From contig DHMR01000030.1 of the NCBI GenBank assembly GCA_002405875.1, positions 1 to 44,128 of the forward strand: 44,128 nucleotides of DNA. The letters run 5' to 3'. The notes under the pieces are model-generated. The model was not told where the DNA came from and ran no database searches. It worked only from the letters and a program-made list of their open reading frames with translations. This document shows positions 26,430 through 34,707 of the stretch, one piece after another; positions within the stretch are counted from its first letter, which is position 1, and each line of letters begins with the position of its first letter. The stretch comes from a bacterium UBA4637 (lineage in GTDB: Bacteria; Bacteroidota; Bacteroidia; Bacteroidales; Bacteroidaceae). Both the position numbers and the translations under genes were made by a program.

Positions 26430-27275
26430 ATGAAAAAAATAGTCATTGGCATAGACGTGGGCATTTCCACAACCAAGATTGTCGGCATCGACGAGGACGG
26501 TGTAGTCGTTAGTCCCATCCGTATCAAAGCCACCGACCCGATCACCTCACTATATGGTGCATTCGGCAAGTACTTGCACGACAACCAAATCAGCTTGGCA
26601 GAAGTAGAACACGTCATGCTCACGGGTGTAGGTTCCGCCTATATCAACGAACCCATCTATGGATTGCCAACCTCGAAGAGTGAGGAATTCATAGCCGATG
26701 GATTGGGAGCGAAATACGAAAGCAAGCTCGACCGCATGATTGTGGTCAGCATGGGTACAGGCACCTCGCTGGTGAAATGCGAGGGCAATACCATCCGTCA
26801 CATAGGTGGCATCGGTATCGGCGGCGGAACGCTTTCCGGACTCAGCCGCATCATGCTCAAGACGGATGATGTCAAGCAAATCGCCAATCTCGCCAAAGAC
26901 GGAGACGTGTCAAAGATCAACCTCCTCATCGGCGACATCAGCGCCAAACCATTGCCAGGGCTTCCTATGAATGCCGTAGCATCCTTGTTCAGCAACGCCA
27001 AAGCCAATGCTTCGCGCGAGGACATAGCCAAGGGGCTCATATGGATGGTATTGCAGTGCATTGGCTCCGCCACCATCCTCTCCTCCCTGGAGTCTGGCAT
27101 CAAGGACTTCGTACTCATCGGCAACTTGACCCTCCTTCCTCAATGCCGCGAAGTTTTCCCTGCCATGGAAAAGCTTTACAATGTCAGATTCCGCATTCCC
27201 AAGTACTCGGAATTCTGCACAGCCATAGGAGCCGCTCTCGATTACAAGAGGAAACTAGAGACAGACAAAAAATAG
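26430..27275 (+). CDS. coaW: Type II pantothenate kinase
   Basis: The 281-residue protein belongs to the ASKHA fold family of eukaryote-like (Fumble-type) pantothenate kinases and would phosphorylate pantothenate in coenzyme A synthesis. The first phosphate loop is IGIDVGISTTKIVGID (6-21). VVSMGTGTSLV and the glycine-rich HIGGIGIGGGTLSGL follow, as in the family. SEFCTAIGAAL near the end is the C-terminal signature. I start at ATG 26430 and not at the in-frame TTG/ATG codons upstream, because those lie in the promoter. It has its own promoter and a strong terminator. Confidence 0.85.
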   Translation: MKKIVIGIDVGISTTKIVGIDEDGVVVSPIRIKATDPITSLYGAFGKYLHDNQISLAEVEHVMLTGVGSAYINEPIYGLPTSKSEEFIADGLGAKYESKLDRMIVVSMGTGTSLVKCEGNTIRHIGGIGIGGGTLSGLSRIMLKTDDVKQIANLAKDGDVSKINLLIGDISAKPLPGLPMNAVASLFSNAKANASREDIAKGLIWMVLQCIGSATILSSLESGIKDFVLIGNLTLLPQCREVFPAMEKLYNVRFRIPKYSEFCTAIGAALDYKRKLETDKK

Positions 27276-27389
27276 CTTTCCAAGCGTACCATCCCTGTAT
27301 ACAAATGGATTACCCAAGAAGATGGAGAGCATCTCAGATTTTAACATTTCAAGCTAAATTCAGCGTAAATCACTGATATATAGCCTCTT

Positions 27390-27439
27390 AATCGTTTTGG
27401 AAAACTTTATTTTTACAAAGTTATCCAAAACGATTTTTT
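27390..27439 (+). terminator. Intrinsic terminator after the pantothenate kinase gene
   Basis: AATCGTTTTGGAAAACTTT at 27390-27408 pairs with 18 of 19 bases of the arm at 27417-27435, followed by TTTTTATTTAT. The distal arm contains AAAGTTATCCAAAA, which recurs at 27482. Confidence 0.8.
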
Positions 27440-27527
27440 ATTTATCTGATTATCAGAGACTTGACGTTTTTTAACACGAGAAAAGTTATCCAAAATGCAA
27501 AACTTTCAAATAACTTTTGTATCTTTG
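27417..27527. promoter_or_regulatory. nrdD upstream region: repeated motif, inverted repeat and promoter
   Basis: AAAGTTATCCAAAA occurs at 27417-27430 (in the terminator arm) and again at 27482-27495. From the second copy, AAAAGTTAT (27481-27489) forms an inverted repeat with ATAACTTTT (27510-27518), and the -7 element TATCTTTG follows at 27520-27527. No good -33 element is seen; the inverted repeat covers that place, so a regulator may act here. The rest of the 344-base gap (27276-27619) holds the terminator and an AT-rich leader of about 90 bases without visible structure. Confidence 0.5.
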
Positions 27528-27619
27528 CAATGTCAAAAACAAGGTAATTAGCACCTCCATTTGACATAAAATGTTAATATAGAACGAATTAAATATCAAT
27601 CTTAAAAGTAAAGCTAGAA

Positions 27620-29845
27620 ATGATACAAACTGTAGTTAAGCGCGACGGCCGCATCGTTGGTTTCAACGAGCAAAAAATCATGGCAGCAATACGTAAAGCC
27701 ATGTTACACACAGACAAGGGAGAAGATACGACCTTGATCGAACAAATCACGGACCACATCTCTTTCCGTGGCAAGAGCCAGATGAGCGTAGAAGCCATCC
27801 AGGATGCCATCGAGATGGAGCTCATGAAGAGCGCCCGCAAGGACGTGGCCCAAAAGTACATCGCATATCGTAATCAGCGTAATATCGCCCGCAAGGCGAA
27901 AACACGCGACGTGTTCATGAGTATCGTCAATGCCAAGAACAATGACATTACCCGTGAAAATGCCAACATGAATGCCGACACTCCTGCCGGCATGATGATG
28001 AAATTTGCTTCTGAAACTACAAAACCATTCGTCGACGACTACCTCTTGAGCGAGGATGTACGCGACGCCGTCTTGCACAACTACATTCACATACACGACA
28101 AAGATTATTATCCAACCAAGAGTCTTACCTGCGTCCAGCACCCGCTCGACATCATCCTCAAGCATGGATTCACCGCCGGTCATGGTTCCAGCCGTCCTGC
28201 CAAGCGCATCGAGACTGCCGCAGTTTTGGCTTGCATCTCCTTGGAAACTTGCCAGAACGAGATGCACGGAGGTCAGGCCATCCCTGCCTTCGACTTCTAT
28301 TTGGCTCCATACGTAAGAATGTCTTACCAGGAAGAAGTCAAAAACTTGGAGAAACTCACTGGTGAAGACTTGAAGGACCTCTACGATGCTCCATTGGACG
28401 ACTATCTCGAGAAGTCTCTCGACGGACTTGAGGGCAAGGCTCGCTTAGAGCAACACGCCATCAACAAGACCGTGAACCGTGTACACCAGGCTATGGAGGC
28501 TTTCATCCACAACATGAATACCATCCATTCTCGTGGCGGTAACCAGGTGGTTTTCTCTTCCATCAACTATGGTACCGATACGAGCGCAGAAGGTCGTTGC
28601 ATCATGCGCGAGATCCTGAAGAGTACCTACGAGGGCGTGGGCAATGGCGAGACGGCCATCTTCCCTATCCAGATATGGAAGAAAAAACGTGGTGTCAACT
28701 ACTTGCCAGAGGATCGCAACTACGACCTCTACCAGTTGGCTTGCAAAGTGACCGCTCGTCGTTTCTTCCCTAACTTCCTCAACCTCGACGCCACCTTCAA
28801 TCAGAACGAGAAGTGGCGTGCCGACGACCCTGAGCGTTACAAGTGGGAAATCGCAACCATGGGTTGCCGTACTCGTGTGTTCGAGGATCGCTGGGGTGAG
28901 AAGACCAGCATCGCTCGCGGTAACTTGAGCTTCACCACCATCAATATCGTCAAGCTTGCCATCGAGTGCATGGGCATCGAGAACAAGCAGCAGCGCATCG
29001 ACATGTTCTTTGCCAAACTCGACAACATCCTTGACATCACAGCCAAACAGCTCGACGAGCGTTTCCAGTTCCAGAAGACTGCGATGGCCAAGCAATTCCC
29101 ATTGTTAATGAAGTACTTATGGGTAGGAGCCGACAAGTTGAAACCAGAAGAGACCATCGAGAGCGTCATCAACCATGGCACGCTGGGCATCGGTTTCATC
29201 GGTTTGGCAGAATGCTTGAAAGCACTCATCGGTCATCATCATGGTGAAAGCGAGGAGGCACAAGAACTCGGCTTGAAGATTGTGACCTACATGCGCGACC
29301 GCGCCAACGAGTACAGCGAGCAATATCACCACAACTACTCTATCTTGGCAACCCCAGCCGAGGGATTGAGCGGTAAGTTCACCAAGAAAGACCGCAAGCA
29401 GTTTGGCATCATACCAGGTGTTACCGACCGTGAATATTACACCAACTCCAACCACGTACCTGTATATTACAAGTGCACTGCCTTGCAAAAGGCGAAGATC
29501 GAGGCTCCATATCACGACTTGACTCGTGGAGGCCACATCTTCTATGTAGAGATTGATGGTGATGCAACCCACAACCCTTCTGTCATTGCCAGCGTAGTAG
29601 ACATGATGGACAAGTACAACATGGGGTATGGCTCTGTCAACCACAACCGCAACCGTTGCTTGGACTGTGGCTATGAGAATGCCGACGCCCACCTGGAGGT
29701 ATGCCCTAAGTGCGGCAGCCACCACATCGACAAGTTGCAGCGCATCACCGGTTACTTGGTAGGAACCACCGACCGTTGGAACAGTGGCAAGTTGGCTGAG
29801 TTACGTGATCGCGTCACCCACATCGACACTCCTCACAACAAATAA
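27620..29845 (+). CDS. nrdD: Anaerobic ribonucleoside-triphosphate reductase (class III)
   Basis: A 741-residue glycyl-radical enzyme that makes deoxyribonucleotides without oxygen. The N-terminal ATP-cone (about 1-95, starting IQTVVKRDGRIVGFNEQKI) gives allosteric activity control. The catalytic barrel contains LTCVQHPLDIIL and TVNRVHQAMEAFIHNMNT. Near the end, two cysteine pairs (CLDC and CPKC) form the zinc site, and Gly711 in RITGYLVGT is the expected radical glycine. The activase gene nrdG follows after 82 bases across a 12-base-pair hairpin. Confidence 0.96.
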   Translation: MIQTVVKRDGRIVGFNEQKIMAAIRKAMLHTDKGEDTTLIEQITDHISFRGKSQMSVEAIQDAIEMELMKSARKDVAQKYIAYRNQRNIARKAKTRDVFMSIVNAKNNDITRENANMNADTPAGMMMKFASETTKPFVDDYLLSEDVRDAVLHNYIHIHDKDYYPTKSLTCVQHPLDIILKHGFTAGHGSSRPAKRIETAAVLACISLETCQNEMHGGQAIPAFDFYLAPYVRMSYQEEVKNLEKLTGEDLKDLYDAPLDDYLEKSLDGLEGKARLEQHAINKTVNRVHQAMEAFIHNMNTIHSRGGNQVVFSSINYGTDTSAEGRCIMREILKSTYEGVGNGETAIFPIQIWKKKRGVNYLPEDRNYDLYQLACKVTARRFFPNFLNLDATFNQNEKWRADDPERYKWEIATMGCRTRVFEDRWGEKTSIARGNLSFTTINIVKLAIECMGIENKQQRIDMFFAKLDNILDITAKQLDERFQFQKTAMAKQFPLLMKYLWVGADKLKPEETIESVINHGTLGIGFIGLAECLKALIGHHHGESEEAQELGLKIVTYMRDRANEYSEQYHHNYSILATPAEGLSGKFTKKDRKQFGIIPGVTDREYYTNSNHVPVYYKCTALQKAKIEAPYHDLTRGGHIFYVEIDGDATHNPSVIASVVDMMDKYNMGYGSVNHNRNRCLDCGYENADAHLEVCPKCGSHHIDKLQRITGYLVGTTDRWNSGKLAELRDRVTHIDTPHNK

Positions 29846-29872
29846 TCGAATGACTTAATATCCCAACATACC

Positions 29873-29902
29873 AGAAGAGAGAGGCCTTTACCTCTCTCTT
29901 CT
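29873..29902 (+). terminator. Stem-loop between nrdD and nrdG
   Basis: AGAAGAGAGAGG at 29873-29884 pairs perfectly with CCTCTCTCTTCT at 29891-29902 around a 6-base loop. There is no T-run after it, so it may mainly protect or process the nrdD message and lower nrdG expression. Confidence 0.55.
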
Positions 29903-29927
29903 CATATAACAACAATGACCCAAAATC

Positions 29928-30443
29928 ATGATTAGCGTTTTAAGCGTAGTACACGATACCATGGTGGATGGACCGGGATTCCGGACATCCATCTATTGTG
30001 CGGGGTGTCCCAACCATTGCCCGGAATGTCATAACCCGCAGTCGTGGGACATCAACCACGGAACGATGACCTCCACGGAAGAGCTGATGAAAGAAATCAT
30101 GAGCGATCCCTTCGCCAACGTCACCTTCTCGGGCGGCGATCCGATGTTCCAAGCTGAGGGTTTCGCCGAACTGGCTCGTGCCATCCGGGAACAAAGCGAC
30201 AAAACCATCTGGTGCTTCACAGGGTATAAATATGAGAACCTGCTCAAGAACCCAGCCCAGTTGGAATTGCTCAAATTGGTAGATGTCTTGGTTGACGGAC
30301 CGTTTGTCAAGGCACTTGCCGACCCTGACCTATTCTTCAGGGGAAGCAGCAACCAGCGGCTCATCAATGTAAAAAAATCTCTTGCCTCGGGGAAGGTCAT
30401 AGAACTACACTTGACGGCAGACAATCCAAACCCAATTTTATAA
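29928..30443 (+). CDS. nrdG: Anaerobic ribonucleotide reductase activating protein
   Basis: A 171-residue radical-SAM enzyme that makes the glycyl radical on NrdD. The iron-sulfur cysteines are in GCPNHCPECHN, the CX3CX2C spacing, near residues 27-35. FSGGDPMFQAEGF is the glycine-rich SAM-binding segment, and TIWCFTGYKYENLL is typical of NrdG. The start at 29928 (MISVLSVVHDTM) fits family length. Stem-loops lie on both sides. Confidence 0.95.
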   Translation: MISVLSVVHDTMVDGPGFRTSIYCAGCPNHCPECHNPQSWDINHGTMTSTEELMKEIMSDPFANVTFSGGDPMFQAEGFAELARAIREQSDKTIWCFTGYKYENLLKNPAQLELLKLVDVLVDGPFVKALADPDLFFRGSSNQRLINVKKSLASGKVIELHLTADNPNPIL

Positions 30444-30451
30444 GCACCAAG

Positions 30452-30517
30452 TCCCTCCCTCGACCCACTTTCATTTTTTCCTCCCGAGGAAAAAATAATT
30501 TCCTCCCGATGGAGGGA
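30452..30517 (+). terminator. Compound stem-loop after nrdG
   Basis: TCCCTCCCTCG at 30452-30462 pairs with CGATGGAGGGA at 30507-30517 (one mismatch), followed by TTTTTAT. Inside it TTTTTTCCTC and GAGGAAAAAA form a second hairpin. Confidence 0.65.
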
Positions 30518-30526
30518 TTTTTATCT

Positions 30527-30561
30527 GCCGACAGAATAGTTTTTACGTCGGCTTTCTTTTT
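30527..30561 (+). terminator. Second terminator after nrdG
   Basis: GCCGAC at 30527-30532 pairs with GTCGGC at 30547-30552, followed by TTTCTTTTT. Together with the preceding hairpin it ends plus-strand transcription just before the end of the convergent folK gene. Confidence 0.6.
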
Positions 30562-30572
30562 AGATTTCCACC

Positions 30573-30959
30573 TCACATTTCGAGTAAATCTTCATCAAAG
30601 TCTTTCAATAATGTAAAGATATATTCCCGATTCCAGTCCTGCAGATGAAGTCTTTCCGATCCATAAAGCATCAAATCCAAGTCTATCCGAATCTTCCCTT
30701 GCTTCTTCTCCTCGGCACATCGACCGCATTCCCGTTCTACTTGTTTCAGGAGTTGCTCCAAATGCTCTTTCGAAAAAGAAGTATATGCCAAGGCTAGCGC
30801 ATTGACAAAACGATCTGACACGATACCTATAGGTTGGGTCCACAAATTATGTGAAAAGACAATACCTGGCAACAACCTTTCCAGTTTTTCCTTCGTCTTT
30901 TCTATATGGAGTTGGGGTTCATAATTAGACCCCAAAGCTATGATGATTTTCTTTCTCAT
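30573..30959 (-). CDS. folK: Short 6-hydroxymethyl-7,8-dihydropterin pyrophosphokinase
   Basis: The 128-residue product starts MRKKIIIALGSN, the HPPK hallmark, and has the metal-binding aspartates Asp93 and Asp95 in IRIDLDLMLYG. HPPK transfers pyrophosphate from ATP to the pterin in folate synthesis. It is shorter than the usual 155-160 residues: the loop with the LPHP motif that normally follows is replaced by LHLQDWNREYIFTLL, and the arginine-containing helix end is kept. It may be functional in a trimmed form. It has a promoter of its own and is convergent with nrdG. Confidence 0.85.
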   Translation of the reverse strand: MRKKIIIALGSNYEPQLHIEKTKEKLERLLPGIVFSHNLWTQPIGIVSDRFVNALALAYTSFSKEHLEQLLKQVERECGRCAEEKKQGKIRIDLDLMLYGSERLHLQDWNREYIFTLLKDFDEDLLEM

Positions 30960-30963
30960 ACGG

Positions 30964-30997
30964 CAAAGTTACTGCAAAAATCTTGAAATCTAGCAAA
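30964..30997 (-). promoter_or_regulatory. Promoter of folK
   Basis: TAACTTTG on the minus strand (plus 30964-30971) is a perfect -7 element only four bases before the ATG at 30959. TTTG (plus 30994-30997) lies 22 bases upstream, slightly far. The leader would be a few bases at most. Confidence 0.5.
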
Positions 30998-31046
30998 CAT
31001 ATAAGAATAAAACGTGAAAAAGAATAAATAAATAGCCCAAATCATC

Positions 31047-31074
31047 TGAAAACGAACATTTTTTTATATTTTTG
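31047..31074 (+). promoter_or_regulatory. Promoter immediately before the glucosaminidase gene
   Basis: TATTTTTG at 31067-31074 matches TAnnTTTG and ends four bases before the ATG at 31079. A weak TG at 31047-31048 lies 18 bases upstream. Transcription would start at or next to the start codon. Confidence 0.5.
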
Positions 31075-31078
31075 CAGT

Positions 31079-32008
31079 ATGAATCGATTTAGAAAATACA
31101 TCCTAGGTCTAACCCTCTTTCTCTGTTCTGCACCGATGGGCGCACAGATGAAATGGAACCAGACCTATCAGACATACGTCAACCAATACAAGGATCTCGC
31201 CATCGAGCAGATGCTTCGATACCGCATACCTGCCAGTATCACCCTGGCACAGGGTCTCTTCGAGAGCGCAGCCGGAAGAAGCGACTTGGTCAGACAAGGC
31301 AACAACCACTTCGGCATCAAGTGCCATACCTCCTGGACAGGCCCGACACAGTATCATGACGACGACGCTCGCGGCGAATGTTTCCGTGTGTATAGTGATG
31401 CCAAGGAAAGTTATGAGGACCATAGCCGTTTCTTGGCACGCCAACCTCGTTACGCCTCTCTTTTCAACCTCGAACAAACAGACTACAAAGGTTGGGCGAG
31501 AGGACTTAAACAATGCGGATATGCCACCAATCCCCAGTATGCCAACAAACTGATACAAATCATTGAGCTCTACAAGCTCCATGATTATGACAAGGCGAAG
31601 CGATACGACAAGTTCATGGCAGAGCATAGCGGCAACGACCAACCTGTCAACGCCCAAGGTTTGCTCCACCCAATCCACATCTTCAACGACAACTATTACC
31701 TCTATGCTCGCGAGGGCGACACCTTCAAGAGCATCAGCAAGGAAGTAGGCATCAGTTGGAAGAAGCTCGCCAAGTACAATGAGCGTGACAAACACGATGT
31801 TCTGCACAAGGGAGAAATCGTTTACCTCAAGAAAAAACGAAAGAAGGCTCCTAAGCAGTATAAGAAACGTCCACACATCGTACAATCGGGCGAGAGCATG
31901 TACCTGATTTCACAGAAATATGGTATCCGGCTCAAGAACCTTTACAAGATGAACAACTTGCCGTCAGACTATCAAATTTATCCAGGAGCGAGATTGAGAG
32001 TGAGATAA
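31079..32008 (+). CDS. Exported N-acetylglucosaminidase with two LysM domains
   Basis: A 309-residue peptidoglycan hydrolase. The signal peptide is MNRFRKYILGLTLFLCSAPMGAQ. A GH73-type glucosaminidase domain (about 35-175) has the expected catalytic Glu62 in GLFESAAGRSDL and the conserved NNHFGIKC and YEDHSRFL segments. Two LysM domains (about 206-252 and 264-309, the second beginning HIVQSGESMYLISQKYGI) bind glycan chains. A lysine-rich linker, KKKRKKAPKQYKKR, separates them. The M64 peptidase gene starts five bases after the stop, so the two form an operon. Confidence 0.92.
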   Translation: MNRFRKYILGLTLFLCSAPMGAQMKWNQTYQTYVNQYKDLAIEQMLRYRIPASITLAQGLFESAAGRSDLVRQGNNHFGIKCHTSWTGPTQYHDDDARGECFRVYSDAKESYEDHSRFLARQPRYASLFNLEQTDYKGWARGLKQCGYATNPQYANKLIQIIELYKLHDYDKAKRYDKFMAEHSGNDQPVNAQGLLHPIHIFNDNYYLYAREGDTFKSISKEVGISWKKLAKYNERDKHDVLHKGEIVYLKKKRKKAPKQYKKRPHIVQSGESMYLISQKYGIRLKNLYKMNNLPSDYQIYPGARLRVR

Positions 32009-32013
32009 AAACA

Positions 32014-33318
32014 ATGATAATGATGAATAAAAATAAGATAAAAGCTATTTTGGGAGCATGGGTATTGCTGATGCTCCCAAACGCCCTTCAAGCACAAGAC
32101 TTCGATGATTACTTCACCGACAAGACTTTACGGGTAGACTATATTTTTGCAGGCAATGCCAAGCAACAGATGATCGCCGTCGACGAACTAAATGTCATGC
32201 CCCGCTGGTATGGAAAGACCAAGCGTCTGAGCGAAGTGCCAGTGGAGGGAAATGGACAAATCATCGTTCGTGACCACCATACCGGCGATGTCATCTACCG
32301 CAACTCATTCTCTACCCTCTTTCAGGAATGGCTTAGCTATCCGGAGGCACAAAAGAACACCCAGAGCTTCGAGAATGTCTTTCTGGTGCCGATGCCGAAA
32401 GACACAGTCGATATCACCCTCTCCATGTTCAACAACAGAAGAGAAGTCATGACATCCCTCACCCACCAGGTGGCACCATCCGATATTCTCATCCATCACA
32501 AAGGTGAGCACCCGACAGCCTATGAAACGATTCAAACTGCAAGTGACACCACCCGCTGCATCCATATCGCTTATGTAGCGGAAGGATATACCGAGGCCGA
32601 GATGCCGATTTTCCTCCAGGATGTCAAGGAAGCCAACGAGGCACTCTTTGCCCACGAACCATTCAAGGAGATGCGCGACCGTTTCCAAGTCATCGCCGTC
32701 AAATCACCTTCACAGGAAAGCGGAACGAGCGAACCATCCAAAGGTATTTGGAAGAACACGGCACTCCACTCGCATTTCGACACTTTCTACAGCGACCGCT
32801 ACCTGACTACACTGAACTTGAAGGACCTACACGACTGGTTGGCTGGCACACCCTACGAGCATATCATCGTACTGGTCAACACCGAGAAATATGGTGGCGG
32901 TGGAATCCTCAACTCTTATAACCTTTCCATGACCCACAACAAATGGTTTAAGCCAGTGGTGGTCCACGAGTTTGGACATTCCTTCGCCGGACTTGCCGAT
33001 GAATACGCATACGAGGAAGAACAAATCCCGATGTATCCTCACGACATCGAACCGTGGGAACCAAACATCACCACCCTCGTCGACTTCAAGAGCAAATGGG
33101 AGGACATGGTGAAGAAGGGCACAAAGATACCGACCCCTCCATCCAAAGACCCGAAAGTAGCCAAGACGAAAGTGGGAGCCTTCGAGGGAGCTGGCTATAG
33201 TACCAAGGGAGTCTATCGTGGAGTACAAGATTGCCGCATGCGCATCAATGATACTCCCGAGTTTTGCCCTGTCTGCAAACGAGCCATCGCCCGACTCGTA
33301 GATTTCTATACGAAATAA
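32014..33318 (+). CDS. Exported M64-family metallopeptidase
   Basis: A 434-residue protein with a signal peptide (LMLPNALQAQ, cleavage near residue 28). An N-terminal beta domain (about 30-170) is followed by a catalytic domain with the zinc motif HEFGHSFAGLADEY (His318, Glu319, His322; Asp329 as third ligand), typical of the IgA-peptidase-M64 family found in Bacteroides. The family is named after an immunoglobulin A protease, but many members have unknown targets. Two cysteines in FCPVCKRA near the end may be structural. Starts at 32014, 32020 and 32023 are all in frame; the short spacing supports the first. Confidence 0.9.
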   Translation: MIMMNKNKIKAILGAWVLLMLPNALQAQDFDDYFTDKTLRVDYIFAGNAKQQMIAVDELNVMPRWYGKTKRLSEVPVEGNGQIIVRDHHTGDVIYRNSFSTLFQEWLSYPEAQKNTQSFENVFLVPMPKDTVDITLSMFNNRREVMTSLTHQVAPSDILIHHKGEHPTAYETIQTASDTTRCIHIAYVAEGYTEAEMPIFLQDVKEANEALFAHEPFKEMRDRFQVIAVKSPSQESGTSEPSKGIWKNTALHSHFDTFYSDRYLTTLNLKDLHDWLAGTPYEHIIVLVNTEKYGGGGILNSYNLSMTHNKWFKPVVVHEFGHSFAGLADEYAYEEEQIPMYPHDIEPWEPNITTLVDFKSKWEDMVKKGTKIPTPPSKDPKVAKTKVGAFEGAGYSTKGVYRGVQDCRMRINDTPEFCPVCKRAIARLVDFYTK

Positions 33319-33379
33319 AAAGGGAACAGTTCCCTATGACCCAAAAGATAGTATAAAACAAAAGAGCATATAAACACAA

Positions 33380-33421
33380 AAGCCTTTTTCTCCATTTTTA
33401 CGAAAATGAAGAAAAAGGCTT
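33380..33421 (+). terminator. Terminator after the M64 peptidase gene
   Basis: AAGCCTTTTTC at 33380-33390 pairs with GAAAAAGGCTT at 33411-33421, extended by CATTTT and AAAATG inside. The cytidine deaminase gene starts 18 bases later without a clear promoter, so read-through is likely. Confidence 0.7.
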
Positions 33422-33438
33422 CATAAACCCCTTGAACT

Positions 33439-33918
33439 ATGATAGAAAGAAAAATCGAAATCGAATACCAGTTTGTTCAACTCTCAGAACTGAGCAAAGA
33501 AGAACAAGACCTAGTGGAAAAAGCAAAGGCTGCAACCAGCAATTCGTATGCCAATTACAGCCATTTCAATGTGGGCGCAGCTTGCCTTTTGGAGGATGGG
33601 AAAATCATCATTGGAGCCAACCAGGAGAACGCCGCTTTTCCTTCCGGCCTGTGCGCCGAGCGTACGGCAGTCTTCGCTGCCCAGGCCAACCATCCCGAGT
33701 TATCCATCAAGACCATCGCCATTGCCGCCAAGAATTCCAACGGTTTTCTGAAAGACCCAATATCTCCTTGCGGGGCTTGCCGACAAGTCATTTTGGAAAT
33801 TGAAGACCGATACAAACACCCAGTACGGATCTTGCTCTATGGTACGGATGGCATTTATTGCTTCAAGAGCATCAAGGACTTGCTTCCTTTCTCATTCGTT
33901 GATGCCAACATGAGATAA
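33439..33918 (+). CDS. cdd: Cytidine deaminase
   Basis: A 159-residue zinc enzyme that deaminates cytidine and deoxycytidine in pyrimidine salvage. The zinc site is of the tetrameric type: Cys72 and catalytic Glu74 in GLCAERTAVF, and Cys111 and Cys114 in SPCGACRQV. The N-terminal substrate segment SHFNVGAACL is present. It starts 18 bases after a terminator hairpin and is convergent with the TPR-protein gene of the polysaccharide operon, 34 bases away. Confidence 0.95.
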   Translation: MIERKIEIEYQFVQLSELSKEEQDLVEKAKAATSNSYANYSHFNVGAACLLEDGKIIIGANQENAAFPSGLCAERTAVFAAQANHPELSIKTIAIAAKNSNGFLKDPISPCGACRQVILEIEDRYKHPVRILLYGTDGIYCFKSIKDLLPFSFVDANMR

Positions 33919-33932
33919 GAAAAGCCAAGTTG

Positions 33933-33977
33933 CAAGAGATTTTCGATGGTGTCTATTTCTTCAAGAGATTTTCGATG
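33933..33977. repeat. Exact 16-base direct repeat at the end of the TPR gene
   Basis: CAAGAGATTTTCGATG occurs at 33933-33948 and at 33962-33977, 29 bases apart. The right copy encodes the last residues of the TPR protein; the left copy lies beyond its stop codon in the gap to cdd. Confidence 0.7.
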
Positions 33978-34681
33978 ACATTTCCGACGACCTTGGGCTT
34001 CAAACCATCCAGCATGTGGTTCACCTGCATGATGCGCGCTTGCATGTCGGGCGTATTTCGAGATGCCAAATATCCGTCTCTCGCCTGAAGTAGATTGTTC
34101 CAAGCCCCGACCCAATTCTCCGCAAATAAATAGCAAAAGCCCATGCGATAATAGGCATCGGGCTTTTCATTTTCATAACACACCGTCAGCATCGTCTCAT
34201 AGAGAGGGATCGCCTCAGCATACTTTTGCAAATTGAAATAGCTCTCGGCATCAGCCCAATAATAAAAGGAACGTTCATGCGGAGCGAAATTGCCCAACTG
34301 GGGGATAGCCTCATCCAAGTATTTGACGGCATTTTTGTAATCCCAGTCATAATAATAGCACACACCCAGATAAGCCTTGTAACGGGGATTCAGTCGATAA
34401 TGCTTGTCGAGGTCTTGCATAATCATCAAGCACTCATGGTACTTCTTCGAGACGAAGTAATCCAAAGCCTTGCCCAACTGCTCCGCAGCTTCTTTCTTCT
34501 GTTGAGAAACCACTTGATTTTGCTGAGTTGTCTTCTGATTTTGCTGAGTTGCCTTCTGATTTTGCTGAACAGGCTTCTGATTTTGTTGAACAGCCTCAGC
34601 TTTCTGCGGCAGAACGGAAGCCATACAGATGACAAGGAATAGCATCATCCGCAAAGAGAACCATTTTTTATTGTTTCTCAT
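33953..34681 (-). CDS. Exported TPR-like protein with Gln/Asn-rich repeats
   Basis: The 242-residue form starts MRNNKKWFSLRMMLFLVIC with a Sec signal ending near PQKAEA. An ATG at 34696, 11 bases after the upstream gene, is an equally possible start. The mature N-terminus is four copies of a seven-residue unit (QQNQKPV, QQNQKAT, QQNQKTT, QQNQVVS). The rest is helical with TPR-like pairs (KALDYFVSKKYHECLMIM, YKNAVKYLDEAI, YFNLQKYAEAIPLYE), which usually mediate protein-protein contact. It is the last gene of the minus-strand polysaccharide operon. Its exact role is unknown. Confidence 0.8.
   Translation of the reverse strand: MRNNKKWFSLRMMLFLVICMASVLPQKAEAVQQNQKPVQQNQKATQQNQKTTQQNQVVSQQKKEAAEQLGKALDYFVSKKYHECLMIMQDLDKHYRLNPRYKAYLGVCYYYDWDYKNAVKYLDEAIPQLGNFAPHERSFYYWADAESYFNLQKYAEAIPLYETMLTVCYENEKPDAYYRMGFCYLFAENWVGAWNNLLQARDGYLASRNTPDMQARIMQVNHMLDGLKPKVVGNVIENLLKK
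34514..34588 (-). repeat. Tandem 21-base repeats in the TPR gene
   Basis: About 3.5 in-frame copies of a 21-base unit encode QQNQKxx. Copies differ mainly at the last two codons. Such repeats can change copy number without breaking the frame. Confidence 0.7.
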
Positions 34682-34707
34682 TCGAATAGGTAGCATACAG
34701 AACCCAA

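Noticed and set aside
27276..27619. Riboswitch or small RNA upstream of nrdD
   Set aside because: The region is explained by a terminator, repeats and a promoter; I see no conserved riboswitch core.
34506..34590. CRISPR-like array
   Set aside because: The repeats are in-frame 21-base coding repeats without spacers.
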